From Atrina japonica (Eukaryota > Mollusca > Bivalvia > Pterioida > Pinnidae): a stretch of DNA of 64,000 nt. The notes below the pieces were generated by a model that worked only from the letters and a program-made list of their open reading frames with translations, was not told the origin of the DNA and made no database searches. The first letter of the stretch is position 1; every line of letters starts with the position of its first letter. Of this stretch, positions 1-12,280 are shown piece after piece. A program made the position numbers and the translations under genes. The stretch spans positions 248,001-312,000 of the forward strand of contig BROG01000027.1 of assembly GCA_030159075.1 (NCBI GenBank). The letters run 5' to 3'.

Positions 1-255
1 TAATCTGTAAGTGGTTGATGATTCATGTCAGACTCTATGTAATCTGTAAGTGGTTGATGATTCATGTCAGACTCTATGTAATCTCTAAGTGGTTGATGAT
101 TCATATCAGACTCTATGTAATCTCTAAGTGGTTCATGATTCATATCAGACTCTATGTAATCTCTAAGTGGTTGATGATTCATATCAGACTCTATGTAATC
201 TCTAAGTGGTTGATGATTCATATCAGACTCTATGTAATCGCTAAGTGGTTTGTCG
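1..255. repeat. 39-bp minisatellite at the window edge
   Basis: Unit ATGATTCATATCAGACTCTA plus TGTAATCTCTAAGTGGTTG, about 6.5 copies, running off the left end. The period is a multiple of three and lacks stops, which explains the open frame across it. Confidence 0.9.
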
Positions 256-553
256 GACTGATCTATCGATAACCAATGTTTGTCTGTCTGTTGAAAAATA
301 CCAGGCATTACAGTTTGGTAATACTGCCTAGCAGTGTATTAATTTTTTAGGAATATGTGATAGGTATGCATAGTTTTAATTGTTAGTTACAATAAATTTA
401 TAAATTCAAATATTAATTTTTGGTATGTTCCAGTTTTCTTGTAAACTGTTCATTTTACCATGGAGAGTGTATGTATTTTTGTAAAGTTTTGTTTATGTTC
501 ATTTTCTAAATAAGTCTACATTTGATCAGTATTTTTATAATTGTATTTGTCAG

Positions 554-657
554 AGAGTGATGTCTCACATTCCAATTTAAATCTAACTCAAAAGAAATTG
601 TCACCAGAGTTCAGATTTGTGGAAGAATCCCACCATTTTAGATTCCAACTAGATTTG
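554..657 (+). CDS. Candidate upstream exon of the left-hand gene
   Basis: Follows TGTATTTGTCAG and reads SDVSHSNLNLTQKKLSPEFR then a segment with EESHHFRFQLDL, up to a possible donor TTG|GTAAAG at 658. The frame stays open to 759, where it becomes AT-rich and hydrophobic. Its phase does not join directly to the exon at 3593, so at least one more exon would be needed. Unidentified and weakly supported. Confidence 0.25.
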
Positions 658-1017
658 GTAAAGATGATGAGGTTTGATCCACATGCAGCATTGATGTTGA
701 CTTTTTTGCAAATTCTTTTTTTGGCATATTTACTTACTTGTTTGCTATGGATTCTTTGAAATTATTACTTGAGAAATAGGTGTGTCGTATGTCCATATCT
801 ACACTGTATTGTTCTGATAGCATCAAAATTAAACTGCTGATAGGATCAGAAAGTTAAATGATCATTGATATTATCTTTCAATTTCAATAATAAGAAAGGG
901 ATAATTAGTATAGCCTATAATAGTATTTGTATTCTATCAGAGATTGGTCTGCAAAAATGTTTGCCTTTTATATTATTTTAGATCAGTAGGTCAAAGACTT
1001 TGTTCTGCCGATTAACT

Positions 1018-1047
1018 CCCCCCCCCCCCCCCCAAAAAAAAAAAAAA
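1018..1047. repeat. Poly-C followed by poly-A tract
   Basis: Sixteen C residues followed directly by a run of A. Confidence 0.9.
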
Positions 1048-1169
1048 GAAGTATGGTCAATTTACTGACAATATGTTTTGTTTATCAGTGGCAGTTTTAT
1101 TTCATGTTATTTCAAGAGAGTAAGACAGTACATGTAGTTGAATTTGTTATTTGTGTGATTTTTATTTCA

Positions 1170-1328
1170 CTACAACATGTGTACTATGCTTGTTGCAATG
1201 GTGGCTGTTTTCTGTGCTTTCACTACAACATGTGTTCTATGCTTGTTGCAATGGTGGCTGTTTTCTGTGCTTTCACTACAACATGTGTACTATGCTTGTT
1301 GCAATGGTGGCTGTTTTCTGTGCTAGAT
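1170..1328. repeat. 53-bp tandem repeat, three copies
   Basis: CTACAACATGTGTACTATGC followed by TTGTTGCAATGGTGGCTG; copies begin at 1170, 1223 and 1276. Confidence 0.9.
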
Positions 1329-2125
1329 AGCTTTGGTTATAACAAGGTTATTTCATCACCACTAGATGTTGGTGGCAGTTTTATTTCCTTATTGGGGTAC
1401 TTTTAGCAGGTGATGCAGTTCTTATTATGACTATCATTTTGGTATTGCCTTTCTATTGTCTTTTTATGCTATTGCTAGAGGATACATGTATATATGACTA
1501 TGTTGTTTATCTGTTTGAAGTATTTCACTACTGATGGCTGTTTGTTTTAGATATACAGCCACAATATAAGTAACTTAATTATCTCAATGGCTTTCTAGCT
1601 ATAGCAGTGCTTGTTTTACCACAGTTTTGCTGCAGGATAATTGACTGTTGTATAAATGATATTATTATATACTTTATGTATACTTTCATTTCTATTGGCT
1701 AAACCACTTACACATGACTAGTTTACAACTGATCATGTACACCGGTTTTTCATGCGACATTAATTTCTGAAAACAATCACGTGGGAATCCCCTCTGACTA
1801 TTCCGCAGTAAAGCGGATGACAGGTGAACAAATCGCTGTCTACAAATGTGCGCCTGCGGACACCACAATGTGTATGATATGCCTAACGAAAAAACACAGC
1901 TTTTCACATCTGTTTCTGACGATATGTTTTAGAAACTTTTGGTGGAAAAATATTTAAAAAATAAAAGGAAAGCAACACAACATGAGGGATTTTGTATTCA
2001 TTTGTTTTATTTTTTTCAAAAATTTGAATGTCATGTAACGTTCAAATAGCAGTGTAAAAAACAGCACAAAATGTTATAAATCGGATCTCAAGTATGTCAC
2101 TAGAGTATATAATAAATCAAATGTG

Positions 2126-2238
2126 GACTTTTGAGGTGGTAAATATGATGTGATATGAACCTAAAAAACTTATATTGACCTTGGCCAAAATCAGTTTTTT
2201 TAGGTTCATATCACACCATATTCACCACCACAAAAGTC
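2126..2238. repeat. Foldback element / long hairpin
   Basis: The left arm 2126-2170 (GACTTTTGAGGTGGTAAATA, then TGATATGAACCTAAAAAAC) is almost perfectly inverted in the right arm 2193-2238. About 45-bp arms with a 22-base loop. Confidence 0.8.
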
Positions 2239-2262
2239 AATAATTGTATATTATTTCACAAT

Positions 2263-2455
2263 TGTTGTTGTTGCAGTGGCTTTTTCAGTACTTTTACCTA
2301 GGGTAGATGACAAAATGTACAATGCTATATCTTTTCTGTACTTTTGTTGTTTCAGTGGATTTTTCTGTACCTTTGCCAGAGGTACCAGTAGGTGACAATA
2401 AGTACAATGTTATTTCTGTTCTGGTTTTGTTACAGTAGGTTTTTCTTGACTATTT
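2263..2455. repeat. Degenerate tandem repeat with acceptor-like words
   Basis: Three diverged units of about 80 bases, each with TTGTTNTTNCAGTGG/AGG, a TTTTTCTGTAC-type stretch and GTACAATG. Each CAG follows a T-rich stretch. Confidence 0.5.
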
Positions 2456-2884
2456 TATAACTATGATCTCCACATCTTTACATATACGTAAAAAATTTAT
2501 CATACCAAGTGTATTCAAACTTTATTGGTCATGACCTACGCTGTGTCTTGACCTTGACACTAGGTCATATCCTCAAGGCAAGGGTCACAGTGCAACTATA
2601 AACATAGGGGGATAATTATGTTTTTGTTGTTACAAAAACATATAGTATTTGTATCCAATATTTGTGGTTTTTCTACTCTACTTGTACAAATACCAATTTT
2701 AACTGTTGTTGAGTATTTTGTTGAATTTTACAGCCCTGGTACAATTAGTTGTTTAACTTGATTTCTTAATTGATTGCATAATTCTGACGTTTGAATTTTG
2801 TTGTTGTTTACAATTTTAGCATGAATAGTTCTGTGAATAATTGTTTTGTTTACAATGCTGTCTTGTTATGTTACTCGGTTAAGG

Positions 2885-3515
2885 GTAGAGTTTTATATAC
2901 TGTACATGTATTGATGGTTTTCATTCTTTCTGAGGTAACAAATTTGGTGTGGAGTATATATACTGTGCATCTATTGATGGTTTTCATTCTTTGTGAGTGT
3001 AACAAATCTGGTGTAGAGTATATATACTGTACATGTATTGATGGTTTTCATTCTTTCTGAGGTAACAAATTTGGTGTAGAGTTTGTTTACTGTACATGTA
3101 TTGATGGTTTTCATTCTTTGTAGTGTAACAAATCTGGTGTAGAGTATATATACTGTACATGTATTGATGGTTTTAATTCTTTGTAGTGTAACAAATCTGG
3201 TGTAGAGTATATATACTGTACATGTATTGATGGTTTTAATTCTTTCTATGTAACAAATTGGTGTAAGAGTATTATACTGTACATTCTTTTTAATTCTTTC
3301 TGAGGTAACAAATCTGGTGTAGAGTTTATATACTGTACATGTTTTGATGGTTTTCATTCTTTGTAGTGTAACAAATCTGGTGTAGAGTTTATATACTGTA
3401 CATGTATTGATGGTTTTAATTCTTTGTAGTGTAACAAATCTGGTGTAGAGTTTATATACTGTACATGTATTGATGGTTTTAATTCTTTGTAGTGTAACAA
3501 ATCTGGTGCACTTTA
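2885..3515. repeat. 63-bp minisatellite, about ten copies
   Basis: Unit AACAAATCTGGTGTAGAGTA then TATATACTGTACATGTATTG then ATGGTTTTAATTCTTTGTAG. Copies at 3001, 3064 and 3127 confirm the period. It ends about 75 bases before the candidate exon at 3593. Confidence 0.9.
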
Positions 3516-3592
3516 TGTATCAAGTATGGTATATAGTTACTTTATATAATGTTATAAATAGACAAAACTATACATGTTTCTATCCGTATAAG

Positions 3593-3687
3593 ACTGCACA
3601 AAATTGTTGTATTGGAAGAATTCAGTGAGAGCTTAGCTAGAGTCAAATCCTTCAGTTACAAGGACCAAGTGCAGTCTGATGATATGG
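3593..3687 (+). CDS. Candidate exon of an unidentified gene (penultimate?)
   Basis: Open in one frame, reading LHKIVVLEEFSESLARVKSF and then a charged stretch ending SDDM. Acceptor TATAAG (weak tract) at 3592, donor G|GTAGAA at 3688, phase 1 exit. That phase fits the exon at 8278, where the split codon becomes Asp. The peptide composition looks like real coding sequence rather than repeat translation. I do not recognise the family. Confidence 0.4.
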
Positions 3688-4919
3688 GTAGAAACATTTG
3701 TGTGGTTTTGTATTTATTTCATGCCCCTTATTTATCTAACTTTGGGTACACAAATTTAAAATTAATTCCCTTTTAACAACGTTATAAAATATTTTGGTGG
3801 AGTGGAATTCCATTTAGAAAAGTAGCTCCGGCAGAGTTTTCATATCCAACTGCTGTGCAATGTGATATTACATTTTGCAAAGGCATATTGAACTACTGTA
3901 GGCCTATGGTTACACATGCATGTAATCAATATCTAATTCAGTCATGTTGTACTACAGGAATTTGAAATTCCATCTGTAGGCTAAGTTAAAATTGAGTCAA
4001 AGACCTGATCATTGGACAAACTATTGAAGCAAAGTTTATGTGTAATAGACGTATTGGATTCTTTATATAAGAATACATTAACACATAGAACTGATAACTA
4101 TTAACATACAGTTTATGTTGGCAGCATACCAGATATGTTTATTCTTTATTTTGGGTTTAAGCTTGTTTTATATTCAGATAATTGATAATATGTAATTAAG
4201 ACTTTTTATCATCTGCAGTTATCAATTTCATTGGCAAACTATGATAATGTCTATTTGTAAATACTTCAAAAACATAGAGTATATATATATATATATATAG
4301 AGTGTCTGGTGAGGCATATTTTTATTTTATTTGGATTTTGTTTGTGATGGTGATTTGTCCTTATCTGGTTTAGCCATACTTTGTTGGCGACTTGTTGACA
4401 CATGTCAATAACATGGATTGATGATCATTGATACTGATAGATTTCCTGTAGTTTTGTATTGTAACTGCGACTATCGTGTAATATTTGTACTGAAGTATTC
4501 CATTCCTATTGATCTTGTTATGTTTTAGTTCAGAAACCTCAAATGTGATCTATTATCATTGTTAGACCTCTACACTTCCAATATATTTTTACTTATTAAA
4601 CTCTTATCATACAAATAGCAGGAAGTGGCAATCATCTTCAGAAACACCCCACCCGCCCCCATAAAAGAGTGAATTCTTCAGTTGACTGTGAATCTACGCA
4701 GAGAGCATATATTGTTCTTTAATACAGAAAGCAAATAGGCTTTGGAATTCTTTTTGAATCACGTGTGTAAATGTAGGCTTAAGTGATATTTTATCATTGT
4801 TTTGACAAAATATAAAATTAGAATGCTGCATTTAAAAAAATTCTTGATTTTATACCCCAGAGAACAAAGACTTGGAACGTATTATTTTCTGATGTACCAG
4901 TCTATTTATAATTATAACT

Positions 4920-5115
4920 TGATCTTACTGTAGAACCTGTCTCGAGATAACACCGTTATAAAACACTTTCTATCTTTTGAGATCTTATTCTGAAGACCTC
5001 TAGCTATTAGCCGATAATTCTTTGTATAAAACCTCATTTGAGAGAGCACCTGTCTTGAGAGACTACATTTCAGTGGCCGATAAGGTCGTCTCTCTAGACG
5101 GGTTCCACAATATCA
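4920..5115. repeat. Dispersed GAACCTGT / GAGAG-type repeat
   Basis: TAGAACCTGTCTCGAGATAA ... TTGAGAGACTACATTTCAG ... CGGGTTCCAC. The same vocabulary (GTAGAACCT, TTGAGAGACCAC, TATAAAACCTC) builds the array at 35.2-36.2 kb. Confidence 0.45.
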
Positions 5116-5754
5116 TAATTTTCAAGCATGAATAACAAAAGTTCAAAGGTCTTTAGATTTTATTTTGGCGCTATCTTGATTTTCTGTTGTGTAAGTATAT
5201 AACATCACGGTCGGCATTGTGCCTCTATGTTTTCCACAGCTCACCTTCATTCCTAGATTGCACACATGCATTTTTCTTTTTAACAAGTTAACTCCCCTTG
5301 TCTCATTAATTTCTCAGGACATACGTCTCTTAGAATGCATGGAAAGGCAACCTGTTTGTATGGCTTGTGTAAATTGTACATATGAATAATTAGAATAGCA
5401 AGGCTCAGTTTTTATCACTGGAGATATTAGCTCTTTATTAATTCTTCGGTATATGTTTGACAAAACAGGTATTTTAGGCCATTCACCATCTCTAGCCATC
5501 ATACCTGTAAGTTTCATGGCATTTCTTTATACATCAGAATTAGATTGTGGTATTATCTATGATACAAGTATGACATCTTTGTGCTATATATCTATGGTAC
5601 TGTAGTGATAGTTAAATTATATAATCCACTATTGCCATGGCAACTTTTAAACATGAGTGTGTTAGTATTCTTATTATCAAACTTGGTACTTTTATATTCG
5701 TCTTTTACATTTAGATTTCAGGTACAGGTATGTCTATTATAATGTTTGTGTATA

Positions 5755-5945
5755 CAGTGAAACTTGTATATAAAGATCTCCTTATGGACACAAAAAAATC
5801 GGTCTTTATGGGGAGGTGGTCTTTATATAAAGAGGGTTGATTTGTACACAAATGGTACTGTTGGGGACAGCAAAAATCAGTCTCTGTGACCAGGTGGTCT
5901 TTATACACAGGTGGTTGCTGAAGCTGGTTTTATTGTATATACATA
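5755..5945. repeat. Dispersed GGTCTTTATA repeat
   Basis: GTGGTCTTTATATAAAGAGG and TTGATTTGTACACAAATGGTAC recur at 38180-38270 (GTGGTCTTTATATAGAGG, TTGATTTGTACACAAATAG). The units are loosely tandem here. Confidence 0.6.
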
Positions 5946-6159
5946 TAGGGTCAGTAATTCATTATAATTATACACCTGAATGTTCAAATGACCATTTTAA
6001 CAAATTACAATCATGTAAGCCTACATTAGTAAGATCATGTATAGGGCGATACATTTTTGGAAATTCTTATTCATCAGTTCTGTATTTTTGTGGTTCTATA
6101 TTTTACATGTACATGTATTTCTTTTACTCTTAATATTTGGGGCACAGCAAGGGATGATG

Positions 6160-6645
6160 AGGGACCATATAGTTTTCACTGCGGCAATTTGTCAACAATT
6201 GACGTAAGCGCTCTCAATTTTACATTTCTCACCTGATTTCAACCAAATTGATATATACGGTTTATATTGTCTTGTTCAAGCTCGAAAAAGAGTGCTATAA
6301 GATATTTTTGGAGGGGAATTTCTGTCCTTGAGTTAAGATTTTTCCTATTTAATTCTTGTTAGCACTCTCAATTCTGCATTTCTCAATGGATTTGAACCAA
6401 ATTGATAAGGATGTTGTATATTGGCAATCCCTTGATCAAGTTTGACAAGCGCTATTGGATAACTTTTTGGAGAGAAAATGCCCTTGACTTTGTTTTTCCT
6501 TATCACCTTAAGAGCAGTCTTCTACATTTATCTAATTTTTGTACGAGTAGGCTTAAATGTATATTTGAAAGAAAGAGCCTCAATTTTATTTTATCTCTGC
6601 AATTAGGTATTTTCATTATCCAAGAGTATCATCTCTCGTAGCAGG
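6160..6645. repeat. Dispersed repeat, copy 1
   Basis: TTTTCACTGCGGCAATTTGTC, AGCGCTCTCAATTTTACATT and TTTCAACCAAATTGATA occur in the same order at 60.99-61.64 kb. Internally it is a duplication of a block of about 190 bases (GCTCTCAATTCTGCATTTCTC). Non-coding as far as visible. Confidence 0.65.
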
Positions 6646-7090
6646 TATCGATTACGACGTCATTTGGTCGTTTGTTTGTGCGTAAAATGAGAAAAGTTAT
6701 CAATTGTGACTTCATGTTCGTGTAAAAACGATGTTTTCTCACATATAGACATGACATCACAATCGATACATGCTGACATGGGAGATAATTAACTCTAACG
6801 GAAAGACAGAATGTGATATATGCAGTGGGGCCCTTTTATACCACTGTTACTGGAAAATAGTAGATTAGGTGACTTTTTCTATCACTTTGATTGGATGAAT
6901 ACTTGGCACTATGAGACAATTGTCACCGTTTCCATCATGACGTTACCTTATCTGTCATCAGTAAAATTCTTCATTTATATCTGTGTAGTCATGATTACTT
7001 GATGTATTTTTTTGTTGATCAAGCAATATTGTCTGTCATCTTGTTTGTTTTAATGTCTTAAATCTGTTATTAGCTATAATAATTACCCTG

Positions 7091-7260
7091 TTCTTTTGAA
7101 GGCACTGTGTACTGATAAAGTTGTCAAAATTACAGAGTATTACCCAAATCAAAACCTTTTGAGGGCACTGTGGTCAGAGAGAATTGCTTTGAGATGAAAA
7201 ATGGTTCTCTCTATGGCAAGTCTATCTTGAGACTGTCAGCACATAGTGCCCTCAAAAGAA
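7091..7260. repeat. Foldback (MITE-like) element
   Basis: TTCTTTTGAAGGCACTGTGT at the left is inverted as ACATAGTGCCCTCAAAAGAA at the right, with 26-27-base arms around 117 bases of non-coding DNA. Confidence 0.65.
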
Positions 7261-8277
7261 GACAATATAAATAAATATTCACTATATGAATGCCTTCTCA
7301 AAATATTGTTTGTTTTGAAGTAAATTTGAAATTTTACATTGTAGGTCTCTCTGTGTCTCTCTCTCTCTCTATATATATATATATCTTACATGAGATTACT
7401 GATCATACATATCATTTATCTTTGAGAAAAGTTGCGTCAAATTTTCTGCTGAAAATAAGTGACCAAATGAATTATTCAATAAGAGCAGTTCATCATCAAT
7501 TTGGAAAACATTTTTTTCAAATAAATACTTCCATTAGCTTCCCAAAATGAAGTCCTTATCACCAATCCCTCTACTATCAGATATACAAATTAATGTATAT
7601 GTTTTATTGCTTGTGATTTATGTTAACACAGTTGCTTAACTTTCAGTATTATTAGTTACAACAAAGCAGTTAGAAATTATGTGAGAAAACTCTAATAACA
7701 CAACTACAGATACTCAAATTGTGATTGCTTTTTCTGTTTACAATTATGGTACTAGGATGCCAACATGTCCTTCACAACATTGACTTTGACTTATAGCATC
7801 TATTAACCCATACCAGTAAAACTACCTGGAATTATACACACATGTAGTCATACATTGATATAGCAATTAATTTAGCCCAATCATAACATGTGTCTTATGT
7901 AGGTCAGTGTCAGCTAAATGCTTGAATGTTGTACAAAAACAAATAGCCTATATGGTTTATATTTATGTTGTACAAATGTATGTAAACTTTTTATGTATAA
8001 GATTTTACAGCAAATTTTCTGTTTAAAGTGCATTTATCAGAAACAATTACGTTATGAACTTGTACACATTTTGATGTAGGGAAGTAATTTCCTGTGATGG
8101 TAACCACTTCCTGTTGTGTTTGTAACCGTGGTAACCTAACAAGTTTTGTCTGTGATGAGACATTATTGTGATATTGGTTCATTGACCGTTTTTAAGTGCA
8201 ATCAGCTTAATTCAACAATAAAACATAAAAAACATGTTCTTGTGTCTGTCAGATATTTACTGTGTTTATATTTTCAG

Positions 8278-8357
8278 ATCATATTGCCTTAGAAGTGCTC
8301 TGTAACTCGTTGATCCTGGTAGCCACATTTGGACTCGCCCATTTCAAAGAATGGTAA
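8278..8357 (+). CDS. Candidate terminal exon with a C-terminal hydrophobic segment
   Basis: Acceptor TATATTTTCAG at 8277. The open frame reads HIALEVLCNSLILVATFGLA then HFKEW and TAA at 8355-8357. The stretch is hydrophobic enough for a tail-anchor or last membrane helix. Entry phase 1 matches the donor at 3688. The stop codon overlaps a possible donor (TG|GTAAAG), so the exon could instead continue to another exon. A poly(A) signal lies about 215 bases on. Family unknown. Confidence 0.42.
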
Positions 8358-8575
8358 AGTCCATTGTTATGATTTAGGAGTGTTGGATTTAGAATTCAAA
8401 TTTTACAATAATCTTACATTTAATATTAACTTGTTCACTCCTGAATTATGACAGTGGGCCATTCTATTTACTGATCTGGATGAGTCTATATTTGACAACA
8501 GGGGTTTACAAGTTTACGGAATTTCCTAACATTCTATTCATTATATTTTTATCATTGCACTATTTTGTTAAATAT

Positions 8576-8581
8576 CAATAA
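8576..8581 (+). terminator. Candidate poly(A) signal after the unidentified gene
   Basis: AATAAA within ATATCAATAAAGTT, followed by T-rich DNA. It is in a suitable position for the 3' end of a transcript whose last coding exon is 8278-8357. Confidence 0.35.
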
Positions 8582-8636
8582 AGTTATTGTTTTAAAAATC
8601 GAATCCCCAATATGAAAATACTCAAATAAGAGATCT

Positions 8637-8803
8637 GGACCGAGTTGCATAACACATTGTTAAATTTAACCTACAGTTAGCCCAGTGGTTTAACATTGGT
8701 TAACTTCATGTTAAATTTAATAACCTGTTGTGCAACTGGGTCCTTTTGTGCAACTGGTTCCTACTATTGCGCAACTGGGTCCTACTATTGTGCAACTGGG
8801 TCC
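8637..8803. repeat. Foldback element with tandemly multiplied terminus
   Basis: Arms 8637-8679 (GGACCGAGTTGCATAACAC...) and 8701-8743 are inverted copies of about 43 bases. The right end, GTGCAACTGGGTCC, is then repeated three more times to 8803 with CTACTATT spacers. Confidence 0.7.
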
Positions 8804-9484
8804 GGGTGTCTAGTTGGATGTTTTTGGAGTTATTTATATTTTATTTGTTTGAATGGTGCTTTATGCCACACTCTACAATTTTTTCAGTTAAATGTGGACG
8901 GACAAGTGTAGTTTTAGACACTGTCTTTGACACTTGCTGTAATCCTATACAATAATTCACCACAGCCTTATTTCACTTAATTAGACCTCAAAATACAGTG
9001 AAATGTTGATATTTATTACATAATATTTTTATAAATTTCCTATTTTATTGCATTTTAAACCCAACCAAAATATTGATACACAGATAGACACTATGCCTTT
9101 AAATAATATTTTGACCACTAGATTTACATGCACCTTAATCTCTCGCAAGGGTGTAGGACAAGTGTGTGTGTGTGTGTGGGATGTGTCCCATTTTTGAAAT
9201 GGGGGGGGGGGGGGCACAAGTATGTTTGCTGTTGCCCCCAATTTTTGATATAATTTCTTTTATCACACAGCCACAATTTTTTTAGATTCTGAATTTTTTC
9301 AAAGTTTTAGTTATAATTCTTTCTTGCATACCAATTTTCTATCTCACATATCAATTTTTTTTTATACATTATCAACACATCTGGAATCCAGAAAAAGGCA
9401 TCCCAGAACTTTAAAAAATCAAAAGTTTTCTGGACTCCATTATCATGCACATGAATTTGTGTTTGTTGATACTCAATGGGATGG

Positions 9485-9670
9485 ATTCATGTACCACGTG
9501 ATAACCAATAACGTTTGTGAGGTAATAGTATCTCCAATGGTGATGGAACATAACTCTAAGTAATCTTGCCGCTGAAATGACATTAACGTACCGTCTTCTT
9601 GCATCATTCAATCACGAATAGAAACAATAGTCCTACACAAACGTTATTGGGTATCACATGGTACATGAAT
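9485..9670. repeat. Foldback (MITE-like) element
   Basis: TTCATGTACCACGTGATAAC then CAATAACGTTTGTGAGG on the left is inverted on the right (9631-9670). Arms of about 39 bases around 107 bases of unique DNA. Confidence 0.7.
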
Positions 9671-10269
9671 TAGTTCCGTTTATTTTTCATATATGATACG
9701 CACGTCAACATAATGCAATATTTGGCCGGAATAAAAACGAGTCACAAAGTGATAATTAATTCTCTTGGCTTTAATAACCTAATATTTCTGGGAAATATAG
9801 GGACCACGGGGAAATGGCAATTTTTGTGTCAGAAAGCTAGAGGATACCTCATAGGGTTTCCGAATTAATCCATCAACAATATTTTTAATGATAAAGAGGT
9901 CATAATTGAATGTATGGAGGATACTAGTCCAAAATTCTGTCCCGATTTTAGTAACTCTTTTTGCTGAACCAACCTTCTTTTGAGAAAGATAATCAAAGTG
10001 GTTTATTAGTGGATTGCTATGTGTATTTTTGTATCTGGATGCAGAAAAAAAGGAATTCCAGTTTAAAAAAAGATATCTGAAAAATGCGTAAACCCCTACC
10101 CTATTAATGGCTACCGCTACTCCAGTCTTTACCAGCTTAATAATACATGTAGGCAGTTTAAAATTTTCACATTAAGTGCTCTAATGCCTGGCAATGACTG
10201 TCATCAGTTGTTGCATCTTACTTCTAAGTAGGTACTAGTATTAAGGAAAGGATACTTTCCTTGACCTGT

Positions 10270-10372
10270 GGTATATGTAATGACCTTTGGTATTGTTATG
10301 ACTTTTGGTATTGTTATGACTTTTGGTATTGTTATGACTTTTGGTATATATCATGACCTTTGATATATAAAC
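10270..10372. repeat. Short tandem repeat GACCTTTGGTATTGTTAT
   Basis: About five units of 18-21 bases of TGACTTTTGGTATTGTTA. Confidence 0.85.
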
Positions 10373-10419
10373 TTGTAAGTCTCCATGTAGTAACAAAACA
10401 AAAGCTTGGAGTTAAAAAC

Positions 10420-11195
10420 AATGGCAGAAATGACCATATTTAGTATGATACAAGCAGGTCACAGCACAAAGACAGCTTGAAGTCAAAGACAGTGGCAGCA
10501 AATACCATATTTAGTATGATACAAGCAGTCACAGCACAAAGACAGCTTGAAGTCAAAGTGCCAGCAATTACCATATTTAGTATGATACAAGCGGGTCACA
10601 GCACAAAGACAGCTTGAAGTCAAAGACAGTGCCAGCAATTACCATATTTAGTATGATACAAGCAGGTCACAGCACAAAGACAGCTTGAAGTCAAAGTGGC
10701 AGCAATTACCATATTTAGTATGATACAAGCAGGTCACAGCACAAAGACAGCTTGAAGTCAAAGACAGTGGCAGCAAATTACCATATTTAGTATGATACAA
10801 GCAGATCACAGCACAAAGACAGCTTGAAGTGAAAGAGAGTGCCAGCAATTACCATATTTAGTATGATACAAGTAGATCACAGCACAAAGACAGCTAGTCA
10901 AAGACAGTGGCAGAAATTACCCATATAGTATGATACAAGCATGTCACAGCACAAAGACAGCTTGAAGTCAAAACACAATTACCATATTTAGTATGATACA
11001 AGCAGGTCAAAGCACAAAGAACAAAGATAGTGGCAGCAAATACCATATTTAGTATGATACAAGCAGGTCACAGCACACAGACAGCTTGAAGTCAAAGACA
11101 GTAGCAGCAAATACCATATTTAGTATGATACAAGCAGGTCACAGCACAAAGACAGCTAGTCAAAGACAGTGGCAGAAATTACCATATTTAGTACC
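10420..11195. repeat. 71-bp minisatellite, about eleven copies
   Basis: Unit ACCATATTTAGTATGATACA then AGCAGGTCACAGCACAAAGA then CAGCTTGAAGTCAAAGACAG. Copies at 10433 and 10504 give the period. Some units lack 8-20 bases. Confidence 0.9.
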
Positions 11196-11199
11196 ATGA

Positions 11200-12280
11200 T
11201 ATTAAAGAAAAACACCGGTCTAATGTTCAAAATACAAACAGGTGTCGATCATGTTTGATTCATGGTACTATGTCATGCAGGTCCAGTAATGCCCCCCTTT
11301 TCAAAGTTTTGCTGCAATGTTAAATCTTTATTTTCCCCACCCTATAAATGAGACATTTTACTTCTTTTTCACCACCCACCCTGCCAGGTAATATGAACTG
11401 GACTATATCTTAAATCAACAAAACAACACTAGGAATGAGTAAAAGTCCATGATAAAAACAAGAGTTAAGCATTATGATTTTAATTGTTATGAAGTTCAAA
11501 GCATACCCCAACCACATGACATACAGCCTTCACATTAAAAAGAAAATAAAACGATGTTAAAGGTATGGAGTTTCATGATTCAACATTTTATGAAATGAAC
11601 CTAATGAAATTAGTGAATGAATAAGCATCAAATACACTTGCTATAAAATCTGGAATTCATGTAAATCAAACTGACAAACCTGACAAACCTCTCCAGTTCT
11701 AAGACTCATTAAGTGTGTAAAGAGAAAATAAAACAAGCATTCTGATGGATCAATACATATTCCCTATCTCTAAAAGTGAACGGTGAGTAATGACTCGACT
11801 TTAACAAAAACTGTAACCCAATGGACTGAATGACTGGGTTTCATTCGTAGGGACTAGCGACTTGAGAGGTTTTATGACAGTGTTTGTATTGAATAATCTT
11901 ATTTCATAATTTTGTTTGTTGAAAGTTTTCAAAAAAAACTTTAATTATTTTAAACAATTAACAAACAATTATGTCAATAATTGTTAGATAAATGTCAGTG
12001 GCTTTGATGTTGGCATGCAGGGGTCCTTGTTGTTGGAGATATAGGGATTCACTGCTTCCCCTTAAGGCATATAACAGGGAGAGTGGGCCAATGGAAGTGG
12101 CAATACCGGTAAATTTCAGTTTCATTCTTCAGGTAAGCCTTTCGATCCAAAAATAAATCTTTATAGGTAAATCCTAAGGACAATATTATTACATAAACAA
12201 AATGAAAATTACCATTAATCACATAAACATTTATGTGTATAAAAATATATGTACTGCAATAAATTTTATCACCTACAACA
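11200..12280. other. Intergenic, no feature recognised
   Basis: AT-rich single-copy-looking DNA between two minisatellites. I see no exon, RNA gene or element that I can support. Confidence 0.5.

Noticed and set aside
2971..3357. 128-codon minus-strand frame
   Set aside because: Spans the 63-bp (21-codon) minisatellite; peptide is a strict repeat without unique flanks.
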